Shown piece after piece: positions 25,858 through 34,445 of a stretch of DNA of 64,000 bases. Origin of the DNA: Streptomyces prunicolor NBRC 13075. GTDB lineage: Bacteria; Actinomycetota; Actinomycetes; Streptomycetales; Streptomycetaceae. A program made the translations under genes and the position numbers. The stretch is taken from NCBI RefSeq assembly GCF_000367365.1, contig NZ_BARF01000039.1, forward strand, positions 22,395 through 86,394, in the 5' to 3' direction. Below the pieces are notes generated by a model that was given only the letters and a program-made list of their open reading frames with translations, was not told the DNA's origin and did no database searches. Numbering within the stretch: position 1 is the first letter of the stretch; each line of letters starts with the position of its first letter.

Positions 25858-25972
25858 GGCGGGCGGCGTTCTTCGTAGGGCGGGCGGCGTTCTTCGTAGG
25901 TCGGGCGGCGTTCTTCGTAGGTCGGGCGGCGTTCTTCGTAGGTCGGGCGGCGTTCTTCGTAGGTCGGGCGGC
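25847..25972. repeat. 21-bp tandem repeat array, six copies
   Basis: Six copies with a period of exactly 21 bases begin at 25847, 25868, 25889, 25910, 25931 and 25952. The unit is GTTCTTCGTAGGKCGGGCGGC, with G at the variable base in the first two copies and T in the later four. The first copy includes the sdhB stop codon (TAG 25855-25857). Because 21 is a multiple of three, every frame carries a 7-residue repeat, which creates spurious open frames on both strands. The sharp split between the two variants suggests recent stepwise expansion. Confidence 0.95.
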
Positions 25973-26029
25973 GGCGATGCCGACCAAGGCCGGCCGCGGT
26001 CTCGGTCGGCGGGACGGTTCTCATCGCTT

Positions 26030-26362
26030 GCCTCCCCACGCGTGCCGCTCCGGGGGCCGTTGAGGACGTGGAGTGTGAAGTAGCCGCAGCCCTGGTGGTT
26101 CAGACAGAGGGTGCTGCCGCGAGCTGTTCGTCCAGGGTGTCGTACTCCCGCTCCCAGGTCTCGTACGACGGGTGGTTCGGTGCCGGGGCGTCAGGGCTCG
26201 CGTTCCGGGTCGGGGCGGAGCAGCCCGAACTCGCTGCCCGGTCAGGACGTCTGCCGGCTCGAAGGCATGCTCGTGAGCGCCGAACACCTTGTCCCGGTGC
26301 GGAGCCGCGCTCAGCGCCAGGACCCGCTCGCGTACGCCCGCCCAGACGTCGACGCCGGTCAC
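26030..26362 (-). pseudogene. Decayed SUKH (SMI1/KNR4-type) gene
   Basis: The minus strand from GTG 26362 reads MTGVDVWAGVRERVLALSAA in one frame, up to about FEPADVLTG near 26240. The protein then continues in a second frame (GSEFGLLRPDPE), a third (NHPSYETWEREYDTLDEQLA) and a fourth (LCLNHQGCGYFTLHVLNGP, about 26050-26110). Together these follow the order of motifs in Streptomyces SMI1/KNR4 family proteins but lack about 40 residues of the core between the first two blocks. The GTG overlaps the stop of the phosphotransferase-like gene upstream (GTGA), so the ancestral gene was translationally coupled to it. At least three frame changes show it is no longer functional. SUKH proteins often act as immunity proteins; here that is history only. 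Confidence 0.6.
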
Positions 26363-27375
26363 GTCCTCCCCACGAGGGAGAGCGCCTGCTGGAGGTTGTG
26401 TTCCGCGATGCCGCGCATGAACTCCGGGTCGTGGAAGTCCCCGACGTCCAGGAGGCGAAGGGGGCCGGCCACGAGGGAGAGGTGCATGGCCAGGCGGTAG
26501 AGGCTCAGGCGGTTGGCGTCGAGGGCCTCGGTGCCTTCGGTGCGCAGGGCGTCGTAGTGGTGGCCGAAGCGCAGGCGGAGGAAGACGTGTTCCCACTCCA
26601 CGTCGAAGTACATCAGGCCTTCGATGTCGATGAGGGCGAGGTCGCCGTCGGGGGTCACGCGGACGTGGTCGGGGCCGAGTTCGCCGTGGATGAGGGTGGG
26701 GGGCTCGGCGCGGGGTTTGACCTGGGCAGCCAACATCCTTATGCCATCGGCCAGTTGGGGGTGGGCGGCGGCTGCTCGTGGGTCGCGTGCCGGTAGTTCG
26801 CCGAGGTCGCTCAGGGCTCGTTCGACTACGACCGCCGCGCACGAACCGCCGTACGAGGAACCGCCGTTGTCGACGACGGCGACCTTGCCGAAGCTCGGGC
26901 CCGTGCAGGAGTGCAGCGTGTCGAGGAGAGCCGCCATCCGCTCCAGCGCATCCTCCTTCGCCTTTGCCTTCGGTACGGCGGCCGGGTCGCCGTTCAGCAG
27001 GTCCTCCAGGGTGCCGCCCGGGAGGTCCTCGACGATCGCCACGTCCGCCGGGAGGTGGGTGTGGGTGGGGTCGGCGTGGAGGAGGCGGGGCGCGCGGACG
27101 CCGGCTGCGGCGAGGCGGTTCGCGGCGGCGGTGAAGCGGGTGAGGCCGGAGGCGTGCGAGAAGGGGTCGCGGGGGTCGCCGGGGCCGGCGTCCCAGAGGT
27201 CCTCGTCCGGGGACCAGACGTAGGCCACGGCGGTCGAACGGTCCTGGAAGGTGAGGCGGTAGACGCCCTTCTTCGAACCGCCCCGGAGGCGGGTGACGTC
27301 GTTCAGCGTGTGGCCGATGGCGTGGGCGAACGGGGCCAGGTCGGTGCGGGTGAGCGTCTTGCGGGTGGTGGTCAT
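26359..27375 (-). CDS. Phosphotransferase-fold (aminoglycoside phosphotransferase-like) protein
   Basis: Cytoplasmic protein of 338 residues with the APH/choline-kinase fold. ATG 27375 overlaps the preceding stop (ATGA). A glycine-rich loop (RLRGGSKKGVYRL) is near residues 28-42. The catalytic loop is HGELGPDHVRV, where the expected HxD aspartate is Glu and the metal-binding Asn is His or Asp, and the DFG-equivalent is LALIDIEGLMYFD. The substituted catalytic loop makes activity uncertain. The substrate cannot be read from sequence. It sits in a leftward run with two membrane proteins upstream and a decayed SUKH gene downstream. Confidence 0.8.
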   Translation of the reverse strand: MTTTRKTLTRTDLAPFAHAIGHTLNDVTRLRGGSKKGVYRLTFQDRSTAVAYVWSPDEDLWDAGPGDPRDPFSHASGLTRFTAAANRLAAAGVRAPRLLHADPTHTHLPADVAIVEDLPGGTLEDLLNGDPAAVPKAKAKEDALERMAALLDTLHSCTGPSFGKVAVVDNGGSSYGGSCAAVVVERALSDLGELPARDPRAAAAHPQLADGIRMLAAQVKPRAEPPTLIHGELGPDHVRVTPDGDLALIDIEGLMYFDVEWEHVFLRLRFGHHYDALRTEGTEALDANRLSLYRLAMHLSLVAGPLRLLDVGDFHDPEFMRGIAEHNLQQALSLVGRT

Positions 27376-27686
27376 CGGAGCGCGGGGCGCTGCGCGCGCC
27401 ACTGGAGTGCACCGCCGAGGGCGATCAGGGCGAGCGCCGTCGCGGCACCCGCGTCGCCCAAGGCCAGGGAACTCGCCCACCAGCGCAGGGAGATCCCGGT
27501 CGCCATGCCCGACGCGAAGACCAGCTGGCCGTAACCCCACAACTCGGGCCGTACGACCCGGCCTTGCAGCGTCGGCAGCATACGGCCGGTCGTCACGGCG
27601 ACGACTCCGCTCACGGCCATCAGCGCACAGGCCGCCGCGGCCAGTACCGTCCACACCATCGCCCACCCCCATGTCGCCCACCCCAT
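27372..27686 (-). CDS. Small membrane protein
   Basis: A 104-residue protein with three or four hydrophobic segments (WTVLAAAACALMAVSGVVAV, LVFASGMATGISL, AATALALIALGGALQW). The start ATG 27686 has a weak ribosome site; the ATG at 27659, preceded by a G-rich tract, would shorten it by nine residues. The stop overlaps the next start as ATGA, implying coupled translation with the phosphotransferase-fold protein. Function unknown. Confidence 0.7.
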   Translation of the reverse strand: MGWATWGWAMVWTVLAAAACALMAVSGVVAVTTGRMLPTLQGRVVRPELWGYGQLVFASGMATGISLRWWASSLALGDAGAATALALIALGGALQWRAQRPALR

Positions 27687-27757
27687 CTGACCGGGCCGAT
27701 CATCGCACCCCGAGCTCCGAACAGCACGGTGTTCTCCGGGAACTTGAGCGTGCGCGC

Positions 27758-29074
27758 CTACCGCACCCAGCCCTCCCGGTACGCCGTCCAGTCCGCCTCC
27801 GTCGCCGCGAAGTCGACGTACAGGGCGACACCGAAGTTCGTACGGTCCGCGTCCGTGCGGGACAGGCCGAGGCGTACGCCGCGTACGGCGGCGGGGACGG
27901 TCTCGGCGGCGCCGCGGTGACCGAAGCGGTTCTCGTGGAAGAAGGGCAGGCCCATGAGGAGGTCGGTGGAGTCCGGGGTGACCTCCAGGGCGAGTGAGGT
28001 CTGCTGGGCGACGTAGCCGCCGTAGAGGCTCTGCAGGGGTTGCATCGTGTCGTACGACATGACGGCGATCTGGTCGACGCGGCGGGCGACCTGGCCGAAG
28101 TACGCCTGCGACCACCACTTGGGGTGGTTGGTGACGGTGCCCCAGAAGGAGTGGAAGGCGGGGAGCGGGTCGATCTGGTGGGCGGCAACGGAGAGTTGGG
28201 CGTGGTGGGCCTGGGTGACCTCGTGGAGTCTGTCGAGGAGGTCGAGGTAGTTCGCGTCGCCGGAGTGGAGGGGTTCCAGGTCGAAGTGGGCGCCCTCGAA
28301 GCCGGCGGCGAGGATCTGGCGGGTCGAGGCGACGATCGCGGTGCGGGTCGCGGGGTTCTGCAGGCGCAGGCCGTCCGGGCTCTCGGTGGCGAGCTTGTCA
28401 CCCAGCCAGGCCTGGATACGGACCCCGGGAAGTTCCCTGTGCACCGACTCGATCAACCAGGCCGCCCTGGGATAGTCCGACTTCGGGAGGGTGCCGTCGT
28501 GCTCCAGGGGGCCTGAATGGACGTACAGGTCGCGAATACCGGTGCTTTTCAGCCGCCCGGCGAGCGCCGCGATATCCGTGTCGGTCTTACGCCCGTCCAC
28601 CCACGCATGGCCCAGCCAGATCGCGTCCTGATCCCTGGTGTACGTGCCGTCGGCCGGCTCACCGGCGTAATTGACCCGCAGGGCGACCTCAGCACCGAGG
28701 AGCGGCAGCACCAGGGCAAGCACAACAGCGAGGACACTCCGCCGAACCCACTTCGTTCTCCCACCCCGCCCACCCGTACTACTTTCGTCGTCGGGTGCGG
28801 GTGGCCCTTGTGGGGGTACGACACCGTCGGCGACCTCGGGTGGGTGGGTCGCCGCAGGCGCGCCGCTCGCCGCAGGCGCGCCGCTCGCTTCGCTCCCGCC
28901 GCGCTTCCCCACCCTTCGTTCCCTCTGCTCGGCTCCGTCTCCGACCGTCGGACGGGCCTCGCCATTCGCCTCTTCCTCCCCCGCGTCCACCCACCCCGAG
29001 CCAGTCCCAGACCCCGAGCCAACCCCCGACCCCGTACCTCCTACACGCCCCATCCCCGCGTCACCCCTCCCCAT
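27758..29074 (-). CDS. Membrane-anchored glycoside hydrolase-like protein
   Basis: A 438-residue type II membrane protein. A long Gly/Ser/Pro/Ala-rich cytoplasmic leader (residues 1-108) precedes one hydrophobic helix (SVLAVVLALVLPLLGAEVAL) and an extracytoplasmic domain of about 300 residues. The domain looks like a TIM barrel of the GH18-like kind: strand/helix alternation, FEGAHFDLEPLHSG resembling the DxxDxE catalytic strand, and VMSYDTM as in the later barrel strand. Only a partial GH18 signature is present, so substrate and activity are not assigned. ATG 29074 is used; the ATG at 29053 is also possible. It opens a leftward gene run. Confidence 0.75.
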   Translation of the reverse strand: MGRGDAGMGRVGGTGSGVGSGSGTGSGWVDAGEEEANGEARPTVGDGAEQRERRVGKRGGSEASGAPAASGAPAATHPPEVADGVVPPQGPPAPDDESSTGGRGGRTKWVRRSVLAVVLALVLPLLGAEVALRVNYAGEPADGTYTRDQDAIWLGHAWVDGRKTDTDIAALAGRLKSTGIRDLYVHSGPLEHDGTLPKSDYPRAAWLIESVHRELPGVRIQAWLGDKLATESPDGLRLQNPATRTAIVASTRQILAAGFEGAHFDLEPLHSGDANYLDLLDRLHEVTQAHHAQLSVAAHQIDPLPAFHSFWGTVTNHPKWWSQAYFGQVARRVDQIAVMSYDTMQPLQSLYGGYVAQQTSLALEVTPDSTDLLMGLPFFHENRFGHRGAAETVPAAVRGVRLGLSRTDADRTNFGVALYVDFAATEADWTAYREGWVR

Positions 29075-29174
29075 AGCCGCACACCCCTCACCTCACTCGC
29101 CCCCGTACACCCCACGTCCCACCCCAGGCCCATCCCGGTCGCGCGACCGCATTCCTGCTCATACGCTCCGAAAT

Positions 29175-30761
29175 GTGACGTCATCCTTGATACGGGGCCG
29201 GCCGCGGCGCGGGACCTCCCACATATCCGTGCGGGTGGCGCATGCCGTGTTGGGTGGGGCCGTCGGGGTCGTGTGGCTGGTGTTGCCGGTGATGACGATC
29301 AATGCGGAGGTTCCGGTTGCGGCCACCGGCGGTGGGGCCGTCGCCGTCGCGGGCGGGCCGGGGCGGCAGGACGCCGAGGGGGGTACGTCCGCCGCCGACC
29401 TCGTCCTCCCCCTCGTCGCCCTGGGCGGAGTGGGCGTACTCGCGGGGTACGGGTATGTGCGCCGTACCCGTAGGGCCCGTACCCGTACTACTCCCGGTGT
29501 CGGGGTCGCTGTCGTATCGGCCCAGCCTCCCGTCACCCCACTCCCCGTACTGGAACGCCAAGCCGGTGCCTCCCTCGTCCAGGCCGACGACTGCCTGCGC
29601 ACCAGCCGTGAGGAACTCGCTTTTGTCCACGCCCGGTTCGGGGACACGGCCATCGAACCGTTCGTGCGGGCCCTGCGGGACGCCGAGCGCGAGCTCTCCG
29701 CCGCCTTCGCGATACGCCTGCGCTACGACCAAGGGGTCCCGGAGGAAGACGCCGCCCGGCGGCACGCCCTCGCCGGCATCGTCGGACGGTGCGCCGAGGT
29801 CGGGCGGCGGCTCGATACGGAAGCACCCGCCTTCGATCAACTCCGGGCATTGGAAGAGGAGTTGAACAATGCCCTCGGCATCGCAGAGGCGCGGTTTCGG
29901 GAACTCGCCGGCCGTACCGGAAGCGTGGACGCCACACTCGCCGACCTCCACGCTCACTACCCGGCAACCGCGACCACCACCGTCACCGGATACGTCGAAC
30001 AGGCCAAGGACCGGCTCGTGTTCGCCACCACCCACCTCAACCAGGCCCGCCAGGCAGCCGACTTGGGAGACACCGGCCAAGCGATACGCGACCTCCGCGC
30101 CGCCGAGGGTGCCATCAGTCAGGCCGATGTCTTCCTCAACGACGTCGACCGGCTCGCCAACTCACTCGCCACCGCCGCCGAGTTGGTGCCCGCCACACTC
30201 ACCGGCACCGAATCCGACATCGCAAGGGCAACGGCCACATCACCAACAGGGCCGCTCCACACCCACCTCGCCCACGCCCACACCACCCTCGCCGCCGTAC
30301 GAGAAGAACTGGCCGGAGACCGCCCCTACGACCACGACCCCCTCGACGCCCTGCGCCGCATCGTCCAGGCCCTGCGGCCGCTGGGCGGGACACGGGACGG
30401 AGTCCTCGGCGCCGCCGCCTGGCTCGTCGGGCGGAGTGACGTCGGTTCGGCGGACGGTTTCATCGCGACGCACCGGGGTGCCGTGGGCGTGGCAGCCCGC
30501 ACCCGGCTGGCCGAAGCGGAGCTGCTGCTCACCACCGACCCCGCCGCGGCGGACGTACCCGCGCTGGAGGCCCGGGAGTTGGCCGAGCAGGACGTCCGTG
30601 TGCACGGGAACCCGTACGCCGGTGCCGCCGACGCGCACACGAGCGGGGTCGGCGGGGCGGTCCTCGGCGGAATCCTCCTCGGCGAGGACCCGGACGGCGG
30701 CCCACCCCTCTGCTTCGGCGGACCGGCCACCCGCAAACGCCGGGGCGTTCCGCCGACGTAG
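29175..30761 (+). CDS. Membrane protein resembling the C-terminal part of TPM-domain proteins
   Basis: A 528-residue protein starting at GTG 29175 (weak ribosome site; starts up to 29229 are possible). A signal-like helix (AVLGGAVGVVWLVLPVMTIN) is followed by a short Gly-rich stretch and a second helix (LVLPLVALGGVGVLAGYGYV), then about 440 residues of mostly helical, coiled-coil-prone sequence with repeated motifs such as EQAKDRLVFATTHLNQARQA and AAEGAISQADVFLNDVDRLA. This helical part strongly resembles, from memory, the C-terminal region of Streptomyces secreted TPM (DUF477) proteins, but the N-terminal TPM domain is absent. It ends in a Gly-rich LGGILLGEDPDGGPPLCFGG segment. Function unknown. 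Confidence 0.8.
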   Translation: MTSSLIRGRPRRGTSHISVRVAHAVLGGAVGVVWLVLPVMTINAEVPVAATGGGAVAVAGGPGRQDAEGGTSAADLVLPLVALGGVGVLAGYGYVRRTRRARTRTTPGVGVAVVSAQPPVTPLPVLERQAGASLVQADDCLRTSREELAFVHARFGDTAIEPFVRALRDAERELSAAFAIRLRYDQGVPEEDAARRHALAGIVGRCAEVGRRLDTEAPAFDQLRALEEELNNALGIAEARFRELAGRTGSVDATLADLHAHYPATATTTVTGYVEQAKDRLVFATTHLNQARQAADLGDTGQAIRDLRAAEGAISQADVFLNDVDRLANSLATAAELVPATLTGTESDIARATATSPTGPLHTHLAHAHTTLAAVREELAGDRPYDHDPLDALRRIVQALRPLGGTRDGVLGAAAWLVGRSDVGSADGFIATHRGAVGVAARTRLAEAELLLTTDPAAADVPALEARELAEQDVRVHGNPYAGAADAHTSGVGGAVLGGILLGEDPDGGPPLCFGGPATRKRRGVPPT

Positions 30762-30857
30762 AACGACGTAGAACGACGTAGAACACCACCGCCGGGACCA
30801 GCCAAAGCCGTCAGACCGTCAGAGCCGTCAGAGCCGTCAGAGCCGTCAGAGCCGTCA
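30754..30857. repeat. Two short tandem repeats between converging genes
   Basis: AACGACGTAG-type 10-bp units (three copies, about 30754-30784) are followed by 9-bp units of CCGTCAGAG (about five copies, 30810-30857). The second array reaches the stop codon of the leftward phosphatase gene at 30855. They are the only content of the gap between the gene ending at 30761 and that ending at 30855. Confidence 0.85.
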
Positions 30858-33569
30858 GAAAAGACTGAGCAGCGCCTCCGCCGGGTCCACCATCCCGTTC
30901 TCCCCGTCCGGCAACGGCAGTTCGAACCACACCGTCTTTCCGCGTGGCGTCCGGCGTGAGCCCCACGCCGCCGACAGGAGGCCGACCAGCTGTAGGCCCC
31001 GGCCACCCTCGTCCGTGTCGCGGGCGCGGCGGCGGCGCGGCTGGACCAGGCCCGCGTCCCAGACCTCGCACACCAGGGTGCGGTCCAGCAGGAGACGGAG
31101 CCGGATCTCGCCCTCGCCGTACCGCAGCGCGTTCGTCACCAGCTCGCTGACGAGCAACTCGGTGGTGTCGATGAGGGGTTCGAGGTCCCAGGACTGGAGG
31201 CGGGCGCGGGCGTACTCGCGGGCGCGGCCCACGCTGCGTGGTTCCCGCGGCAGGGTCCAGTCGCCGACGGAGTCCTCCGGCAGGCCCTGGACGCGGGCCA
31301 TGAGGAGCGCGATGTCGTCCTCGCCGTGGTGGGTGTCGAGGGTGCTGAGGACGTGGTCGCAGACGTCCTCCAGGTCGCGGTGGGTCTCGGCGTTCAGTGC
31401 CGCCGCGGTGGACGGGTTGCCGTCGGACGAACCACGTGTCGCCGGGTCGGTCAGCGCGCCCACAAACGCCTGGAGGCCCTCGTCCAGCGGGTGGTCGCGG
31501 GATTCGACCAGCCCATCCGTGTAGAGCGCCAGCAGCGCGCCCTCGGGGAGTTCGACCTCCACCTCCTCGAAGGGCTCGCCGCCGACCCCTAGGGGCATGC
31601 CGGGCGGGACGTCGAGCATCAGCGCGGCCTCGCCCGGTTCCACCAGGACCGGCGGGAGGTGGCCCGCGTTGGCGAACGTGCAGCGCCTGGTCACCGAGTC
31701 GTAGACCGCGTAGATGCAGGTGGCCAGATACACCTCTGCGAGGTCCGCCTCTCGGGGGCGGCGGGCCGCCCGAGTGGCTTGCTGGACTCCGCCGGGGGTG
31801 CCCAGGCCTCGGGCGATCTCGTCCAACGCCGAGAGGACTTCGGCTGGTTCGAGGTCAAGGAGGGCCAACGTGCGGACCGCCGTGCGGAGTTCACCCATCG
31901 CCACCGCCGCGCGCAGACCGCGTCCCATCACGTCTCCCACGACCAACGCCGTGCGGTGGCCGGGGAGTTCGATGACGTCGAACCAGTCGCCGCCGACCTC
32001 CGTCGCCGCGTTCCCGGGCAGGTAGCGGCAGGCGATGTCGAGACCGGAGGCCTCCGGGTCGCCGGGCGGGAGGAGGGACCGCTGCAGTATCAACGCCCGT
32101 TCGTGCTCGCGCCGGTACAGCCGCGCGTTGTCGATACAGACGGCGGCCCGCGCCGCCAGCTCCACCGCGAGATCCCGGTCCCGGTCCCCGAACGGCTCGC
32201 TGCCCTTCGTACGGGCGAACTGCACCAGTCCTACGACCGTGTCGTGGGCGACCATCGGCACAGCCAGCGTGGACTGGACGGGGCCGCCCTCCTCGGCGGG
32301 GACGTACTGCGGGCGGGCGGTGCGCAAGGCGTCCGCGCAGGGCGAGTTGAAGGGATAGTGGTGCACCGCGCCCACCGTGACGGGTGCGCCCCCGCCGGCG
32401 AAGGGGGCGTCGGAGACGGCGCTGGCAAAGGCGACCCGGCGCAGTTCGGCGCTGCCGTCGGCGCGGCCCGGCGGGGTCTCGTCGCCGGCCAGGAGGCCCT
32501 GGTAGAGGTCGACGGTCGCGAGGTCGCAGAAGCCGGGGACGACGACGTCGAGGAGTTCGCGGGCCGTGGTCTCCAGGTCGAGGGAGTTCCCGATGCGGGC
32601 GCCGGCCTCGTTCAGAAGGGCGAGATTGCGCCGCGCGGAGGCGGCCTCGCGGGCGGCGGCGCGGCGGTCGGTGACGTCGGTGCCGAGCCAGGCGATGCCG
32701 ATGGGGCGGCCGCTGCCGCCGTGCACGCGGTAGAGGTTGATGGACCAGTGGCGGCGCTCTTCGGACCCGGGCACGAGGCCGGTGACCTGCATGTCCGTGA
32801 TGGAGTTGCCGGTCTCCAGGACGCGGCGCAAGGTCGCGGTGACCCGCTCGGCCTCGGGGCTCTGCAGATAGTCGTGGACGCCCCGGCCGCGGTGGTCCTC
32901 GGGGGTGCCGCCGAAGGTGTTGGCGATCTGCTGGTTGGCCCGGCGGACCCGCAGGTCGGGGTCGATCAGCAGGAACCCGAACGGAGATTGACCGAATATC
33001 GACTGCGAGGCGGCGAGATCGGTCTCGATGCGACGCAGGATGCGGACGTCGACGACGATGCAGACGGCGGCCCGCTCGCCCTCCTCGGTCCGGGTCGGCA
33101 TCACATAGACCTCGGCGAGACCCTCCTTGCCCGGCTCCCCCTCCGGAGTCTCCGGCACCTTGAAGGGGACCACTCCGGTCCACTCCCGGCCGTCCAGGAT
33201 CTCGGCCATCTTCCGCTGGCCGCGCTCGTGCAGTTCGGGGTCGACGAACGCCTCGATGGGATCCATGCCCACCGCGCGCTCCGTGGGGATGCCGAACAGC
33301 TGCTCGGCCCGCAGGCTCCACTGGTCGACGAGCCCGTCGGGGCCTATGGAGAAGGAGGCGACCTTGATGTAGTCGTAGATCGAGCCGGGTGGGCTGCTCT
33401 GCCACATGGCGTCACCGACGGTCATCGCGTCGCCGCCGGGCACACCCGACATGACGTCAGCGGCGGACACGCCGTCACCTCCGGGCACGTCGACGTGACC
33501 CGCGGCCTCAGCCCTCGCGCCGTCCGACGGGTCCTCGGACTCCGTGGCCTTCGCTGGTATCTCGCTCAC
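30855..33569 (-). CDS. PAS-GAF-PP2C (SpoIIE-type) phosphatase with C-terminal anti-sigma-type ATPase domain
   Basis: Soluble regulator of 904 residues. GTG 33569 lies 9 bases after GGAGGGG; the open frame extends to 33764 without a ribosome site. Order: variable acidic leader (1-60), PAS domain (about 68-185), second PAS (about 200-320), GAF (about 335-490), SpoIIE/RsbU-like PP2C phosphatase (about 520-745, with GGDWFD and GDVMGRG metal-site motifs), and a histidine-kinase-like ATPase domain (about 770-890, with ELVTNALRYG and DEGGRGLQLV). Such proteins dephosphorylate anti-anti-sigma factors in partner-switching cascades, with the ATPase domain acting like RsbW. No cognate sigma or STAS gene is adjacent. 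The stop falls in a 9-bp repeat array. Confidence 0.92.
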   Translation of the reverse strand: MSEIPAKATESEDPSDGARAEAAGHVDVPGGDGVSAADVMSGVPGGDAMTVGDAMWQSSPPGSIYDYIKVASFSIGPDGLVDQWSLRAEQLFGIPTERAVGMDPIEAFVDPELHERGQRKMAEILDGREWTGVVPFKVPETPEGEPGKEGLAEVYVMPTRTEEGERAAVCIVVDVRILRRIETDLAASQSIFGQSPFGFLLIDPDLRVRRANQQIANTFGGTPEDHRGRGVHDYLQSPEAERVTATLRRVLETGNSITDMQVTGLVPGSEERRHWSINLYRVHGGSGRPIGIAWLGTDVTDRRAAAREAASARRNLALLNEAGARIGNSLDLETTARELLDVVVPGFCDLATVDLYQGLLAGDETPPGRADGSAELRRVAFASAVSDAPFAGGGAPVTVGAVHHYPFNSPCADALRTARPQYVPAEEGGPVQSTLAVPMVAHDTVVGLVQFARTKGSEPFGDRDRDLAVELAARAAVCIDNARLYRREHERALILQRSLLPPGDPEASGLDIACRYLPGNAATEVGGDWFDVIELPGHRTALVVGDVMGRGLRAAVAMGELRTAVRTLALLDLEPAEVLSALDEIARGLGTPGGVQQATRAARRPREADLAEVYLATCIYAVYDSVTRRCTFANAGHLPPVLVEPGEAALMLDVPPGMPLGVGGEPFEEVEVELPEGALLALYTDGLVESRDHPLDEGLQAFVGALTDPATRGSSDGNPSTAAALNAETHRDLEDVCDHVLSTLDTHHGEDDIALLMARVQGLPEDSVGDWTLPREPRSVGRAREYARARLQSWDLEPLIDTTELLVSELVTNALRYGEGEIRLRLLLDRTLVCEVWDAGLVQPRRRRARDTDEGGRGLQLVGLLSAAWGSRRTPRGKTVWFELPLPDGENGMVDPAEALLSLF

Positions 33570-33831
33570 GCGAACCGTCCCCTCCAGCTCACCGCGTCCG
33601 GCACCGGTCACCGGGGGCGGCTGCCCGCAGTATCCAGCACTACGGCGCCGCACAACACGGTGTTCACGATCACAGGACAATCCCGATGCATTTCGGACCG
33701 GCCTGCGACAACACTCCCAGTCTTCTAACCAGCGGACACGCAGTCGAACCACGCCGATCGACAACCGTCACAGGCCTGAACCAGTCGATGGACACCATTG
33801 TCCGGTTCGTACAGCCGGCCGAGGCATCGCT

Positions 33832-34260
33832 TCACCCCGGGACCGCCAGCTCGAACCATACGATCTTGCCCGCTTCGCCGGGCCGGGTACCCCAGCGGAC
33901 GCAGGCACCGGCGACCAGTTGGAGACCCCGGCCGCTCTCGTCCTCGGGGCGGGCGACGCGCTCGCGGGGCGGGTCGGGCAGCGGGTCGGAGACCTCGACC
34001 AGCAGGACTCCGTCCGGGCCGACCGGCCGGACCAGCCGGACGCCGATGGGTCCGGTGGCGTGCCGCAGCGCGTTGGTCACCAGCTCGCTGACCAGCAGCG
34101 CCGCGATGTCGGCGAGGGCGTCGAGGTCCCAGTCCCGCAACTGGCCGCGGACGGCGGTGCGTGCGGTGCGGACGGCTCCGGGCTCCGCGGGAAAGGTCCA
34201 CTCGGCGCAGTCGCCTTCGGTGTCGATCAAGCCGATCACATCCCGGGCCAGCCAGCTCAC
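33832..34260 (-). CDS. Anti-sigma-type ATP-binding regulator (RsbW-like)
   Basis: A 142-residue stand-alone HATPase_c protein. Motifs are LLVSELVTNALRHATG (N box, about residues 55-70), LLVEVSDPLP (G1-like) and DESGRGLQLV followed by WGTRPGEAGKIVWFEL. These closely match the C-terminal ATPase domain of the neighbouring phosphatase, so the two are paralogous domains. Proteins of this type bind anti-sigma antagonists or act as serine kinases on STAS partners. The start GTG 34260 is tentative because no clear ribosome site precedes it. Confidence 0.82.
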   Translation of the reverse strand: MSWLARDVIGLIDTEGDCAEWTFPAEPGAVRTARTAVRGQLRDWDLDALADIAALLVSELVTNALRHATGPIGVRLVRPVGPDGVLLVEVSDPLPDPPRERVARPEDESGRGLQLVAGACVRWGTRPGEAGKIVWFELAVPG

Positions 34261-34445
34261 CCATGTCCGATTTCATGGGGTTAATGGGCACATACCCGAT
34301 ATTCAGGGCCCGGTACCGCCCCGGAGGGCGCACTGTGGCACGAACGGCGTACGCCGAGTCCACCGCGCTCCGCCATCCCGGCCTACGTCATCCCGGCCCA
34401 CGACGAGTTCGCAGCGGCCCGGCAGCCCTGCGCACGTCGACGAGT

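Noticed and set aside
25704..26039. - strand frame with RPTYEER repeats and + strand frame with FFVGRA repeats
   Set aside because: Both arise because the 21-bp array has a period divisible by three; they have no independent coding support and overlap sdhB.
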